NCBI RefSeq assembly: GCF_014652535.1
Contig: NZ_BMYZ01000001.1
Location: forward strand, 1,550,001-1,614,000
Direction of reading: 5' to 3'
DNA from: Cellvibrio zantedeschiae
GTDB lineage: Bacteria; Pseudomonadota; Gammaproteobacteria; Pseudomonadales; Cellvibrionaceae
Length of the DNA: 64,000 nucleotides
In this document: in pieces, positions 23,794 to 33,647 of the stretch
Numbering within the stretch: the first letter of the stretch is position 1
How the letters are laid out: each line of letters begins with the position of its first letter
The notes under the pieces: generated by a model
What the model saw: only the letters and a program-made list of their open reading frames with translations
What the model was told of the DNA's origin: nothing
The model's database searches: none
Made by a program: the position numbers and the translations under genes

Positions 23794-26607
23794 TTATTCG
23801 TTAGTTTCTGTAGCTGACGATTGTCCTTGCTTTGCAAGGCGTGGATCATTTGCCGGACGAGCAATTGGGCGCGGGTTGTGCTCAACACTTGGCGGTAAGC
23901 TGGTGTCCAGTGCGCGCGCTTGTTGACGAACCGGGGCTTCAGTCACGATTTGAATGTTAGCAACAGGTTTTGGTGCGCGACGCGGATCATTGCTTGCGCG
24001 CTCACCTGATGCGTTAGTGTCTGTTGAAGTTGTAGTCGCCGTTGGTGCGATAGTTTGTGCGATAACAGGAGCTTGAGTCACCGGCTCATTCACACTTGCA
24101 GTCTGCGCTTCAAGTGCAGGAGCTTCCTCGGCAACCACTTTTGATTCAGGAGTCTTAACAGCAACTTCTGTTTCTACAAGAGGTTCAGCTTGTGTTGTTT
24201 TGGTTTCAGCAATCGCAGCGGCCAAATTAGATTCAAGCGCACTAAAGTCTTGACGCTCAACAGCGGGTGCAACAGCAACTTCTTCTACAACACGGGCAGG
24301 GCTCGCTTGCGCCGCTTCCTGGGAATCAATAGCATCGTTCACTTGCTTATTCAGCTCGGCAGTTTCAAGGCTGACAAATTCAATTTCAGCTTGTTGCTCT
24401 ACAGGTTGATCTGCCGGTACAAAATCATCACGACGCGAACGACGACGTTGTTGAGAGCGTGTGCGACGACCTGCTGGACGTTTTGCAGGACGATCATCAT
24501 CACCATCAAATTGTGCAGCATCTGCATCATTGACAACTGTATTATTTTCAACAATTTCTTCTGCAGGTTGGTGTGCCGGGCGACGATTGTCTCCACGAGC
24601 TTCGCGATTTTCGCGGCCTTGGCGATTGTTACGATTATTACGATTTTCGCGGCTTTCACTGTTATTTTCAGTATTGTCGCGTTGGTTATCGCGCTGATTT
24701 TCACGTTGATTATTGCGTTGTGGACGCTGTTCACGCGATTCATTTGTATCGCGCTCAGGGCGTGCATTGGTATTCGTACGCGGCTCTAAGTTATCGCTAA
24801 TTTCATTGCTATCTTTGCGCTCACGGCGACCGCGGGTATCGCGACGATTACGGTTTTGTCCGTTGCGGTTACGGCTGTGGCCACGGTTATTATCGCGTTT
24901 TACACTCTTTTCTTTCTCTTCGCTTTCTGTGCCGAAGATTGAGGAAATTGAGCTCAACAAACGTGAGAACAAACCTTTTTGTTTTGCAACTGGTTGTTCC
25001 GGTGCTGGTTGAGTGGGTGCAGTTGGTTGCACGGCCGGCTTGTTTACAACCAGAGGTTTTGCTTCTTCCTCTTCTTCTTTGGCTTCGTCAATGTGCGAAA
25101 CAATTTTGTAGCTGGTTTCGAGTGTGCCTTCATCGTCATCGCGTAAGCGTTGAACTTCAAAGTGCGGGGTCATCATGTCAGCATTTGGCACAATCACTAC
25201 GCGAGTGCTGTTGCGCATTTCAATGCTGGAAATGGTTTTGCGTTTTTCGTTCAGCAGATAAGTCGCTACAGAAATAGGGCAGATCGCACGAATTTCTACG
25301 CTGCGTTCTTTTTGTGCTTCGTCTTCAACCAAGCGCAAAATAGAAAGTGCAAGTGAACGAGTGCCACGAATAGTACCTTGGCCTTCACAACGTGGGCATA
25401 CTTTTGAATGTGTTTCACCTAGTGACGGACGCAGACGTTGGCGTGACATTTCCAGCAAGCCGAAACGAGAAATGCGACCGATTTGAACGCGGGCGCGGTC
25501 CATCAAAAGTGCATCGCGCATGCGGTTTTCAACTTCGCGTTGATTGCGTACGGGTTGCATATCAATGAAATCGATAACTACCAAGCCGCCCATATCGCGC
25601 AAGCGCAATTGACGTGCAATTTCGTCGGCAGCTTCAAGGTTGGTCTGCAGGGCAGTCTCTTCAATATCGCCGCCTTTGGTGGCGCGAGATGAGTTGATGT
25701 CGATAGCCACCATAGCTTCGGTAACGTCGATAACAATCGAGCCGCCAGAAGGCAATTTCACTTCGCGTTGGAACGCAGTTTCGATTTGGCTTTCAATTTG
25801 GTAGCGATTGAATAGCGGAATATCGTCTTGATACAGCTTCACTTTGCTGCGGTAATTCGGCATAACTTGTTGGATAAAGCCGGAAGCCAAATCAAAGGCT
25901 TCTTTGTTATCAACAAAAATTTCGCCGATGTCCTGACGCAAATAATCGCGGATCGCGCGGATGATTACGTTACTTTCCTGGAATAGGAAATTTGGTGCAG
26001 GATCTTTTTTCGCAGCAGCGTCAATCGAATCCCATAGCTGTAACAAATAGTTTAAATCCCATTGCAATTCTTCAGCGCTACGGCCAACACCGGCGGTACG
26101 AATGATTACACCCATACCTTGTGGAACTTCAATTGCGCCCAGTGCGTCTTTAAGATCTGCACGCTCATCACCTTCGATGCGACGTGAAATACCACCAGCA
26201 CGTGGGTTATTTGGCATCAACACCAGGTAGCGGCCAGCAAGGCTGATAAATGTGGTTAAGGCTGCGCCTTTGTTGCCGCGCTCTTCTTTATCAATCTGCA
26301 CAATCACTTCGGTGCCTTCTTTCAGCACGTCTTTGATTCTTATGCGACCGTCGGAATCGCCGGAGTTTTTAGTGAAGTATTCGCGAGAAATTTCTTTAAG
26401 CGGGAGGAAGCCGTGACGCTCTGCACCGTAATCGACAAACGCAGCTTCAAGGCTGGGTTCAACGCGGGTAATACGGCCTTTATAAATGTTTGATTTTTTT
26501 TGTTCGCGATTGCGATTCTCAATATCCAGGTCGTAAAGCCATTGGCCATCAACCAGTGCAACGCGCAACTCTTCAGGTTGGGTTGCATTAATGAGCATTC
26601 TTTTCAT
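23794..26607 (-). CDS. rne: Ribonuclease E
   Basis: A 937-residue endoribonuclease that initiates mRNA decay and processes rRNA and tRNA. The N-terminal catalytic half shows the S1 domain (about 38-120), the DNase I-like region with [13 protein letters not shown], and the zinc link CPRCEGQG near 405. The C-terminal half is a disordered scaffold with a membrane-targeting-like stretch, a long Arg/Asn/Glu-rich RNA-binding section (about 590-710) full of QRDNQRDN-type units, and an acidic/alanine-rich tail with NDPR repeats. ATG 26607 ([10 protein letters not shown]) is the conserved start; an in-frame ATG five codons upstream is less likely. The 866-bp upstream interval is probably an autoregulatory leader. 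Confidence 0.96.
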   Translation of the reverse strand: MKRMLINATQPEELRVALVDGQWLYDLDIENRNREQKKSNIYKGRITRVEPSLEAAFVDYGAERHGFLPLKEISREYFTKNSGDSDGRIRIKDVLKEGTEVIVQIDKEERGNKGAALTTFISLAGRYLVLMPNNPRAGGISRRIEGDERADLKDALGAIEVPQGMGVIIRTAGVGRSAEELQWDLNYLLQLWDSIDAAAKKDPAPNFLFQESNVIIRAIRDYLRQDIGEIFVDNKEAFDLASGFIQQVMPNYRSKVKLYQDDIPLFNRYQIESQIETAFQREVKLPSGGSIVIDVTEAMVAIDINSSRATKGGDIEETALQTNLEAADEIARQLRLRDMGGLVVIDFIDMQPVRNQREVENRMRDALLMDRARVQIGRISRFGLLEMSRQRLRPSLGETHSKVCPRCEGQGTIRGTRSLALSILRLVEDEAQKERSVEIRAICPISVATYLLNEKRKTISSIEMRNSTRVVIVPNADMMTPHFEVQRLRDDDEGTLETSYKIVSHIDEAKEEEEEAKPLVVNKPAVQPTAPTQPAPEQPVAKQKGLFSRLLSSISSIFGTESEEKEKSVKRDNNRGHSRNRNGQNRNRRDTRGRRERKDSNEISDNLEPRTNTNARPERDTNESREQRPQRNNQRENQRDNQRDNTENNSESRENRNNRNNRQGRENREARGDNRRPAHQPAEEIVENNTVVNDADAAQFDGDDDRPAKRPAGRRTRSQQRRRSRRDDFVPADQPVEQQAEIEFVSLETAELNKQVNDAIDSQEAAQASPARVVEEVAVAPAVERQDFSALESNLAAAIAETKTTQAEPLVETEVAVKTPESKVVAEEAPALEAQTASVNEPVTQAPVIAQTIAPTATTTSTDTNASGERASNDPRRAPKPVANIQIVTEAPVRQQARALDTSLPPSVEHNPRPIARPANDPRLAKQGQSSATETNE

Positions 26608-27473
26608 GTTGTACCTAATCACTTGTCATTAGTAATGCGCTAGCAAAACCAAGCGGTCAGGTTAATTGAAATGATTTGTGCAACCTTGTGGACTATTGCG
26701 CTACAAATATTGCTCGCAATAGCGGTTGGTGAGGCCAGTCACAGGTGAGTCGCTACACAGCGCCTGCGCCAATTGAATCAAGCGTGGCTTGGTTCAACCC
26801 CATTTAACTCGCGGAGGTAAATCGCGTTTACCTTACATCTACTTGTTGTTGGCGTAATCGCGTTGTTTTGGCTGGCATCGTGGCCAGTTAGCAAATGGCG
26901 TTCATCCATTTGCGACACAGCTTAAACAGCTGAACCAGCTTATTGCTCTGCTCCTCTAAAGGAGTGCGGCAATCTAAAGTCTGGTTAGGAGTTACGCATT
27001 TTATAGTGACTTTTTATAGTGGCTATGTAACGCATGACTCAAGTTTAAAGAATCAAAATGTCTCGGATTAATTGGGCGCTTTCACCAGGTGTTTGCGCCT
27101 CGAATCCATCATAAACAATTACGAATTAACAAATAGAAAGCGGAGTTCAACAAAACATTCAAACTAACAATAACGGCCAGATTATCAGCGCGATTGTTAA
27201 GGTGCCTAAACTACTCATAGCCAGGTCACCGAGTTGGTTTCGCTTGTAAGCCAGCGTGCCTTTTGCTCTAGGGCGTGACAATGCCGGATCACTCTACTGT
27301 CAGCGGTATTTCCTCGCGGTGCGCCTTAGCTTAAATCTGTTTGGATGCTTATTGAGCATCTGGATCTGAAGCAACTGCGCGACCCGGAAACCAGCCTGGA
27401 TCAGCCGAATGACTATAGCAGCAATCAGCAATTGCAGCAATCTCAAGTGCTTAGCTCGCTTGCTTAAGGTATT
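26608..27473. other. 866-bp non-coding interval between rne and rluC, rich in hairpins
   Basis: No supported gene lies here. For the rne (minus) transcript there are several perfect stems: AGGTAAA/TTTACCT at 26815-26833, GCAAATGG/CCATTTGC at 26891-26913 and TATTGC/GCAATA near 26710, with shorter ones at 26871-26887 and 26955-26972. Family knowledge: E. coli rne has a long structured 5' UTR through which RNase E limits its own mRNA. This interval very likely has that function. The right end carries the rluC promoter. Confidence 0.7.
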
Positions 27474-27482
27474 ATGCGCGCC

Positions 27483-28481
27483 ATGAAAACTCCTTCTGCT
27501 AGCAATAAACCATCTGCTGACCAAGGTTTGCCTACCCAGGTAACCTTTGTTTCGGTAGATGAAGATCAAGCGGGCCAGCGGCTCGATAATTTTCTTATGG
27601 CGCGCCTTAAAGGTGTACCCAAGTCCAAAATCTATAATGTAATTCGTAAAGGTGAAGTGCGGGTTAATAAGGGGCGTACCAAGCCTGATTACAAGATTAC
27701 TAAGGGCGATGAAATTCGAATTCCGCCGATCAGGATTGCCGAGCGGGAGCCGGCGGCAAAAGCCAGTAATGTGATGACCAAGCTACTGGAAAGCTCAATT
27801 CTGTTTGAGAATGAAGGGCTGTTGGTGATCAATAAGCCGCCAGGCCTTGCGGTTCACGGTGGTAGTGGTGTCAGCCTTGGTTTGATTGAAACTTTACGCC
27901 AAATGCGTCCTGATGCTCGTTATCTTGAGCTTATTCATCGGCTGGATCGCGATACGTCTGGTTGCATCATGATCGCCAAAAAGCGCAGCATGCTTCGTCA
28001 CTTGCAGGCAGCGTTGCGAGAGAAAAATACTAGTGGTATTACCAAGGTCTATCAGGCGCTCGTGATTGGTCAATGGCCAAAGACTTGTCGACGCGTCGAC
28101 GCCCCCTTGCTTAAAACCGAGGTTGCTGATGATGAGCGCGTTGTTCGTGTTCATGCGGACGGCAAGCCCAGTTTGACCGAGTTTAAGCTGCTTAATTCAT
28201 ACGCCAACTGCTCGTTGGTTGAGGCCAGGCCAATTACCGGAAGAACTCACCAAATCCGTGTTCATGCGAAACATATGGGGCACAGCCTGGTAGGGGATGA
28301 AAAATACGGTGATGATGATTTCAATAAAGAAATGCGTGCGCTAGGTGTAAAACGATTATTTTTGCATGCGGCTGAGCTTGGTTTTTATCTGCCTGAGGCT
28401 GAAGAAAAAACCATCGTAAAAGCGCCATTGGCGGCCGATTTGGCAGATGTCATTAAAAAACTGTCACCTGCTCAAGTGTAG
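27483..28481 (+). CDS. rluC: 23S rRNA pseudouridine synthase RluC
   Basis: About 332 residues: an N-terminal S4 RNA-binding domain (about 25-85, RLDNFLMARLKGVPKSKIY) and the RluA-type catalytic domain with HRLDRDTSG, whose first D is the catalytic aspartate, plus the GRTHQIRVHAKHMGH motif. RluC makes pseudouridines 955, 2504 and 2580 in E. coli 23S rRNA. It diverges from rne, as is usual in gammaproteobacteria. Two in-frame ATGs exist (27474 and 27483). A TATTAT hexamer at 27470-27475 overlaps the first, favouring 27483 with a very short or absent leader. Confidence 0.93.
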   Translation: MKTPSASNKPSADQGLPTQVTFVSVDEDQAGQRLDNFLMARLKGVPKSKIYNVIRKGEVRVNKGRTKPDYKITKGDEIRIPPIRIAEREPAAKASNVMTKLLESSILFENEGLLVINKPPGLAVHGGSGVSLGLIETLRQMRPDARYLELIHRLDRDTSGCIMIAKKRSMLRHLQAALREKNTSGITKVYQALVIGQWPKTCRRVDAPLLKTEVADDERVVRVHADGKPSLTEFKLLNSYANCSLVEARPITGRTHQIRVHAKHMGHSLVGDEKYGDDDFNKEMRALGVKRLFLHAAELGFYLPEAEEKTIVKAPLAADLADVIKKLSPAQV

Positions 28482-28525
28482 TAGCCATTAGCTCAGTGCA
28501 ATAGCCCTTATTTGGAGAAGTAGAT

Positions 28526-29170
28526 TTGCTGTTTATTTTCGATTGGGATGGCACCCTTGTAGATTCCAAAGCCATGATTACACGCTCCATGCAATTGGCG
28601 GCAACAAATATGGGCTGGGAGCCGCTGGAAGATGCGTTGATCCACAATATTATCGGCCTTGGTTTACCTGAGGCTATTTTGCGTTTGTATCCGCAGGTGA
28701 GTGATCAGGAACGCGCGCGTTTACGCGATTTTTACGCAGGCAATTTTGTTCGTCTGTACGAAGAAAAGTCTTCGGATTTTTTCCCGGTTGTTCCTGAAAC
28801 CCTGGAAGCTTTGCGCAACCAGGGACATTTGCTAACAATTGCAACGGGTAAGAGTCGTAAAGGCCTGGATCGTATTTTGGCTGATTTGGGAATGAGCACT
28901 TATTTTGATGCTACACGCTGTGCCGACGAAACTGCCTCAAAACCACATCCGCTAATGCTGGAGCAGCTGCTGGCGCATTTTGATGTTGAAGCTCGAGAGG
29001 CGGTAATGATTGGCGATACCGAATACGATATGGAAATGGCTCGCAGTATTTCCATGCCTCGAATTGCGGTGAGTTATGGAGCGCATCATATAGATCGTTT
29101 GCATCCCTATGAGCCTGAATTGTGTCTGGACCAATTTGATCAGTTGCTTGGGTGGCACAGAATCAACTAG
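28526..29170 (+). CDS. HAD-superfamily phosphatase (phosphoglycolate-phosphatase-like)
   Basis: A 214-residue HAD hydrolase. The nucleophile motif is FDWDGTLVDS, motif II is IATGKSRKG, the lysine is in SKPHPLML and the acidic motif is IGDTEYDMEMA. The helical cap is of the Gph/beta-phosphoglucomutase type. It starts at TTG 28526 with GGAG 8 bases upstream. It follows rluC by 44 bp in the same direction, an order also known in Pseudomonas. The substrate is undetermined; small phosphosugars or phosphoglycolate are candidates. Confidence 0.88.
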   Translation: MLFIFDWDGTLVDSKAMITRSMQLAATNMGWEPLEDALIHNIIGLGLPEAILRLYPQVSDQERARLRDFYAGNFVRLYEEKSSDFFPVVPETLEALRNQGHLLTIATGKSRKGLDRILADLGMSTYFDATRCADETASKPHPLMLEQLLAHFDVEAREAVMIGDTEYDMEMARSISMPRIAVSYGAHHIDRLHPYEPELCLDQFDQLLGWHRIN

Positions 29171-29765
29171 TTTGTTTGCTGGCAAAAAGCAGGGGGTCTA
29201 TACCTGCTTTAGTCAGCATATCTACCAATCGAATCAGTGGCAGCCCAATCAGTATGTTCGGGTCATTTCCTTTTAATTCTTTAAACAAAGCAATTCCCAA
29301 TCCCTCGCATTTAAAGCTGCCGGCGCAATCGTAAGGTTGTTCGTAGGTTAAGTAGTGGTGAATTTGCTCATCCTTAAGCTCGCGAAAGCAAACCTCAAAT
29401 TCCTCCACGCTAATTTGCGACTTCCCTGTTCGCGCATTTAGCAGGCACAAGCCCGTTTTAAAGATAACTTTTTTCCCGCTCGCGGCCCGGAGTTGTTCGA
29501 AAGCGCGTTCGTAGCTGTGTGGTTTGCCCGTGATTCGGTTATTTAGAACGGCAACCTGATCCGAGCCAATAATAAGATGCTGCGAATATTTCGCAGATAA
29601 GGCTTTGGCTTTAGCGATGGATAGGCGAGCTACCAATTCGTCGGGGGTTTCATTAGCTAGAGGGCTTTCATCGATGTCCGGGCTGGCGTATTCAAAAGCC
29701 AAACCTAGTCGAGCCAAGAGCTCTCTTCTATATATGGAACTGGAAGCAAGTAAAATGGGCTGCAT
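29163..29765 (-). CDS. yceF: Maf-like nucleotide pyrophosphatase (YceF type)
   Basis: A 200-residue Maf/HAM1-fold enzyme. ILLASSSIYRRELLARLG at the start, the catalytic GSDQVAVL and the PYDCAGSFKCEGLG segment are typical of the YceF branch, which hydrolyses 7-methyl-GTP in E. coli; the branch assignment is by sequence feel and position. It is convergent with the HAD gene (8-base overlap) and divergent from yceD, which matches its place next to yceD-rpmF in other gammaproteobacteria. Confidence 0.88.
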   Translation of the reverse strand: MQPILLASSSIYRRELLARLGLAFEYASPDIDESPLANETPDELVARLSIAKAKALSAKYSQHLIIGSDQVAVLNNRITGKPHSYERAFEQLRAASGKKVIFKTGLCLLNARTGKSQISVEEFEVCFRELKDEQIHHYLTYEQPYDCAGSFKCEGLGIALFKELKGNDPNILIGLPLIRLVDMLTKAGIDPLLFASKQTS

Positions 29766-29852
29766 AAGTACTCTTTATTGTCGTGAAAACCATAAATAAG
29801 GGGTCAATTCTACTCGCAAGCCACTAAATAGCGCTATTTCAAGAGTTTTTCT

Positions 29853-29881
29853 TTGACAGACGCAGGGCAGATCCCTATTAT
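29853..29881 (+). promoter_or_regulatory. Strong promoter of yceD-rpmF-plsX, just before the start codon
   Basis: TTGACA at 29853-29858, a 17-base spacer and TATTAT at 29876-29881, followed by a GC-rich discriminator (GGCGCGC). Transcription should begin at about 29888, only a few bases before the yceD ATG at 29891. Confidence 0.75.
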
Positions 29882-29890
29882 GGCGCGCTT

Positions 29891-30427
29891 ATGTTTAAGA
29901 CCCCCTCATTAAAGCCTTTGCCGAAGCAGGGCGATCCTCGAAAATTTGCCCAACAAGGCATTTCACTCGATGGATTTGTACCCGTAGCTGCTTTGCCAAG
30001 ATTGGTAAGTGCAGTTCAGGAAGCCGCCGGGAATATCCAGGTTGATCTGGCATTTGGCATTAGTGAGGAGAAGAAAAAGGTCGTTACCGGACATGCATCT
30101 GCCGAGCTTGTATTAGTTTGCCAGCGCTGCCTTGAAAACGTAACTGTACCGGTTGAAAGTAATATCTCGTTAGGTATTGCGTGGGATGAAGAAGAGGCAG
30201 AAAAACTGCCGGATTATCTTGACCCATGGATTACTGGCGAAGGTGTAGCAGATCTCTACGACATGATCGAAGAAGAAATGCTGTTGAGTTTACCTAAGGT
30301 TGCCTACCACGAAAAGCAGTGCGTTGATCGCCAATTGTTTTCTAGCGGTAAGCCAGTCGAAGTAAAGAAAACAAAGAACCCATTTCAGGTGTTGGAGCAA
30401 CTTAAGAGCTCGCCGAAAAAAGATTAA
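29891..30427 (+). CDS. yceD: YceD-family (DUF177) rRNA accumulation protein
   Basis: A 178-residue DUF177 protein. DPRKFAQQG near the N-terminus and VCQRCLENVTVPV with its CxxC pair, then a later EEEMLLSLP, match the family, which is needed for normal 23S rRNA levels and is always near rpmF. There is no Shine-Dalgarno sequence and the promoter -10 ends ten bases before the ATG, so a leaderless or nearly leaderless mRNA is predicted. rpmF follows after 60 bp. Confidence 0.9.
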   Translation: MFKTPSLKPLPKQGDPRKFAQQGISLDGFVPVAALPRLVSAVQEAAGNIQVDLAFGISEEKKKVVTGHASAELVLVCQRCLENVTVPVESNISLGIAWDEEEAEKLPDYLDPWITGEGVADLYDMIEEEMLLSLPKVAYHEKQCVDRQLFSSGKPVEVKKTKNPFQVLEQLKSSPKKD

Positions 30428-30487
30428 GCTTTGCGAAATCCAAGAGGCGCCTCGGTTCCAACGAGTAAGTAAATAGGAGTAGATCCC

Positions 30488-30670
30488 ATGGCAGTACAAC
30501 AAAACAAAAAATCTCGTTCAAAGCGCGACATGCGTCGTTCGCATGATGCATTGACTGGCCCGACTTTGTCAGTAGATGCAACTAGCGGCGAAAAGCACCG
30601 TCGTCACCACGTTACCGCTGACGGTTTTTACCGTGGTGTTAAAGTGATCGACAAAGGCAGCAACGAGTAA
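30488..30670 (+). CDS. rpmF: 50S ribosomal protein L32
   Basis: A 60-residue ribosomal protein. The N-terminus [20 protein letters not shown] and the later THHV-like [13 protein letters not shown] are characteristic. It lacks the zinc-binding cysteines of C+ paralogues, as is usual for gammaproteobacterial L32. A GTAAATAGGAG ribosome-binding region precedes the ATG. It sits between yceD and plsX in the conserved order. Confidence 0.97.
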   Translation: MAVQQNKKSRSKRDMRRSHDALTGPTLSVDATSGEKHRRHHVTADGFYRGVKVIDKGSNE

Positions 30671-30693
30671 GTTCTGAACAAGACGATTACATC

Positions 30694-31713
30694 TTGTCTG
30701 AAAGAATTCGAATAGCGGTAGACGCTATGAGCGGGGACTTAGGTCCCCGCGTTGCTATCTCGGCTGCGCAAAATTTTACCGCCCGTTTTACTGATGTTGA
30801 TATTGTGCTTGTCGGCAATGAACAACAACTCCTCACATTTTCTTCTGTTAAAAAACTATCTCGCCAACGCATAAGCATTCTTAATGCAACTGAAGTTGTT
30901 GCCATGGATGAAGATCCTTTGCACGCCTTGCGCCACAAAAAAAGTTCTTCCATGTGGTTAGCAATACAAACGCTCAACAATAATGATACCGATGCGTGCG
31001 TAAGTGCAGGTAATACCGGTGCGCTGCTGGCCATGGGAAAATATTTACTAAAAACGTTTCCTGGTGTTGAGCGTCCCGCTATTTGCAAAGCGATGCCGGT
31101 AGAGCAGGGGCAAACCTATTTATTGGATTTAGGTGCAAATACAAATTGCACGCCAGAGCAACTTTACCAATTTGCTTTGATGGGAAAAATTTTAGCCTCT
31201 TCGACCAATACAAATCCTCGTGTTGGATTGTTAAATATTGGTACAGAATCCACCAAAGGCACGGAGGTCATCAAAGCAGCACAAGATTTGTTGCAGGATG
31301 ATTCGCGTTTGAATTTTGCCGGTTATATAGAAGCGAATAAAATTTTTACCGGCGAAATGGATGTCATTGTATGTGACGGTTTTCACGGCAATGTTGCCTT
31401 AAAAACCTGTGAAGGCACTGCACGTTTTATCGCAAAAAAAATACAGGCGGCATTTAAACGTAACTGGTTTACCCGTATTGCAGGTGGAATCATTTGGCCG
31501 CTGTTAAAACAGTTGCGTACTGAGCTAGATCCATCCATGTATAATGGCGCCAGTTTTTTAGGTTTACAGAAAGTGCTAGTAAAAAGCCACGGCAATGCTA
31601 ATAAAAGAGCTTTTATGCAAGCACTGATTGTCGCGCGCGAACAAGTTATTCAAAACATTCCTGCGCGTATTCAGCAGGAATTATCTAACGAATCTTTTTC
31701 TTCTCAGCAATAA
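30694..31713 (+). CDS. plsX: Phosphate acyltransferase PlsX
   Basis: A 339-residue acyl-ACP:phosphate acyltransferase feeding phospholipid synthesis. IAVDAMSGDLGPRVAI near the start, SAGNTGALLAMG and CDGFHGNVALKT are diagnostic. The start is TTG 30694, 23 bp after rpmF, with no good ribosome-binding site; coupling to upstream translation is likely. The next gene is fabD after 11 bp: fabH, present here in E. coli, is absent, as in Pseudomonas. Confidence 0.95.
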   Translation: MSERIRIAVDAMSGDLGPRVAISAAQNFTARFTDVDIVLVGNEQQLLTFSSVKKLSRQRISILNATEVVAMDEDPLHALRHKKSSSMWLAIQTLNNNDTDACVSAGNTGALLAMGKYLLKTFPGVERPAICKAMPVEQGQTYLLDLGANTNCTPEQLYQFALMGKILASSTNTNPRVGLLNIGTESTKGTEVIKAAQDLLQDDSRLNFAGYIEANKIFTGEMDVIVCDGFHGNVALKTCEGTARFIAKKIQAAFKRNWFTRIAGGIIWPLLKQLRTELDPSMYNGASFLGLQKVLVKSHGNANKRAFMQALIVAREQVIQNIPARIQQELSNESFSSQQ

Positions 31714-31724
31714 AGTAACTATTT

Positions 31725-32663
31725 ATGACTCAACAAAATCTTGCATTTGTATTTCCTGGTCAAGGCTCGCAAAAAATTGGCATGTTGGCTGATTTAGCTG
31801 CAAATTATCCGGTTGTCGCTCAAACGTTTGCAGAAGCTTCGCAAGTATTGGGATACGATTTATGGGATCTCGTACAAAACGGTGCGCAAGAAGATATTAA
31901 TTTAACCGAGCGCACTCAGCCGTTATTGTTAACGGCAAGTGTTGCTGTTTGGCGCGTTTGGCAAGAGAAAAATGGTGTACAGCCTGCATTGGTTTCTGGT
32001 CACAGTTTGGGTGAGTGGTCTGCCTTGGTTTGTGCTGGTGTGGTTGCGTTTACCGATGCAGTAAAGCTTGTTCAGCAGCGCGGAAAATTTATGCAAGAAG
32101 CTGTGCCTGCCGGTCAGGGTGCAATGGCTGCAATTATTGGTTTAGATGATGCATTAATTATTGAAGCTTGTAAAAATGCCGAGCAAGGTGAAGTTGTTTC
32201 TGCAGTGAATTTCAATTCACCTGGTCAGGTTGTTATCGCAGGTACGGCGGCGGCTGTTGAGCGTGCAAGCGCACTTTGTAAAGAGGCCGGCGCAAAACGT
32301 GCATTGCCTTTACCAGTAAGCGCACCATTTCATACTTCGTTAATGAAACCTGCTGCAGATCGTTTGGCAGAACACATTAATGCTACTGAATTTAAAGCAC
32401 CGCAAATTCCTGTTGTGCATAACGTAAGTGCCCAAACAGAAACTGATCCCGCAAAAATTAAAGCGTTAATGATTGAGCAAATTTACAGCGCGGTTCGCTG
32501 GGTTGAGTGTGTAAATACAATGAGCCAAGCGGGCATTACAGCTACGATTGAGTGTGGTCCGGGCAAAGTATTATCAGGTTTAAACAAGCGCATTAATGCA
32601 GAATTAACTACGCTTTCGATTGAAAAGTCGGAAGAAGTCGATGCTGTTTTGGCTCAATTTTAA
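31725..32663 (+). CDS. fabD: Malonyl-CoA:ACP transacylase FabD
   Basis: A 312-residue transacylase. FPGQGSQKIGML opens the protein, the active serine is S94 in GHSLGEWS, and the catalytic histidine lies in APFHTSLM. It loads malonyl groups onto AcpP for chain elongation. It belongs to the plsX-fabD-fabG-acpP-fabF block, all on the plus strand. Confidence 0.97.
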   Translation: MTQQNLAFVFPGQGSQKIGMLADLAANYPVVAQTFAEASQVLGYDLWDLVQNGAQEDINLTERTQPLLLTASVAVWRVWQEKNGVQPALVSGHSLGEWSALVCAGVVAFTDAVKLVQQRGKFMQEAVPAGQGAMAAIIGLDDALIIEACKNAEQGEVVSAVNFNSPGQVVIAGTAAAVERASALCKEAGAKRALPLPVSAPFHTSLMKPAADRLAEHINATEFKAPQIPVVHNVSAQTETDPAKIKALMIEQIYSAVRWVECVNTMSQAGITATIECGPGKVLSGLNKRINAELTTLSIEKSEEVDAVLAQF

Positions 32664-32702
32664 TCCATCAATTTACTAGAAAGAATTATATGGGAATCAA
32701 CT

Positions 32703-33446
32703 ATGAGCATGAATGATAAAGTTGCTTTAGTCACTGGCGCAAGCCGTGGTATCGGCGCTGCAATTGCTGAGCAATTAGGTAAGGCTGGTGCGATTGTTGT
32801 TGGTACAGCTACCAGTGAATCGGGTGCAGAAAAAATTACTGCGCGTTTCGCTGAGCAAGGTGTTCGCGGTGTCGGTAAGGTATTAAATGTTACCGATGCA
32901 GATTCTGTTGCTGAATTATTAAAAAGTGTCACTGAAGAGTTCGGTGCGCCTTCTATTCTGGTTAACAACGCAGGTATCACTAAAGATAATTTATTGATGC
33001 GCATGAGTGACGATGAATGGTTTGATGTAATTAATACCAACCTCAGTGCGATCTATCGCTTAAGCAAAGGTGTTTTGCGCGGCATGATGAAAGCTCGTTG
33101 GGGTCGCATCATTAACATTAGTTCTGTTGTTGGTGCTATGGGTAATCCTGGGCAGTCTAACTACGCCGCAACTAAAGCTGGTGTAGCAGGTTTCGCGCGC
33201 TCATTGGCAGCTGAAGTGGGTTCGCGCAACATTACTGTTAATACCGTGGCGCCAGGGTTTATTGATACCGATATGACCAAGGTATTGCCAGAGGAACAAA
33301 AACAACAATTATTGTCACGTATTCCTCTGGGTCGCTTAGGTGCACCTGAAGAGATTGCTGCGGTTGTTGTATTTTTAGCCAGCGATGCCGGCGGTTACAT
33401 TAGCGGGGAAACTATTCACGTAAATGGCGGCATGTACATGTCTTAA
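32703..33446 (+). CDS. fabG: 3-oxoacyl-ACP reductase FabG
   Basis: A 247-residue short-chain dehydrogenase. The NADPH loop is TGASRGIGAAIA, the catalytic set includes the serine of NISSVVG, Y154 and K158 (NYAATKAG), and the end GGMYMS is typical of FabG. It reduces 3-oxoacyl-ACP. It follows fabD by 39 bp; a separate promoter for acpP lies downstream. Confidence 0.97.
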   Translation: MSMNDKVALVTGASRGIGAAIAEQLGKAGAIVVGTATSESGAEKITARFAEQGVRGVGKVLNVTDADSVAELLKSVTEEFGAPSILVNNAGITKDNLLMRMSDDEWFDVINTNLSAIYRLSKGVLRGMMKARWGRIINISSVVGAMGNPGQSNYAATKAGVAGFARSLAAEVGSRNITVNTVAPGFIDTDMTKVLPEEQKQQLLSRIPLGRLGAPEEIAAVVVFLASDAGGYISGETIHVNGGMYMS

Positions 33447-33513
33447 ATTTTGCGTGTAAGTAGCTGTTTTTTAAAGAAAAATTTGGTTTTATTAAGTTTT
33501 TTTGGTTCGATGC

Positions 33514-33542
33514 GTTACAAGTCATTTAAATAGATGTAAAAT
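33514..33542 (+). promoter_or_regulatory. Probable acpP promoter
   Basis: GTTACA at 33514-33519 (4 of 6 to TTGACA), a 17-base spacer and TAAAAT at 33537-33542, followed by GCGCG. It would give a leader of about 100 bases before acpP, allowing acpP to be expressed more strongly than fabG. Confidence 0.5.
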
Positions 33543-33647
33543 GCGCGTCGATTTTGCCGAATCATATGTCGGGCAATCAGCTTCCGGCGACTGTCGGCTC
33601 AACTAACTGACGGTTTTGTCATAAACATTTAGGAGTTACATAACATC

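Noticed and set aside
24650-24760. Short repeated units as a possible CRISPR or tandem-repeat array
   Set aside because: They are in-frame codons for QRDN/NRE units in rne, without regular spacers.
24190-24789. A 199-codon plus-strand open frame inside rne
   Set aside because: It is antisense to the Arg/Asn-rich part of RNase E, and its composition (Ile/Thr/Cys rich) is a shadow of the repeated codons. No ribosome-binding site or family similarity.
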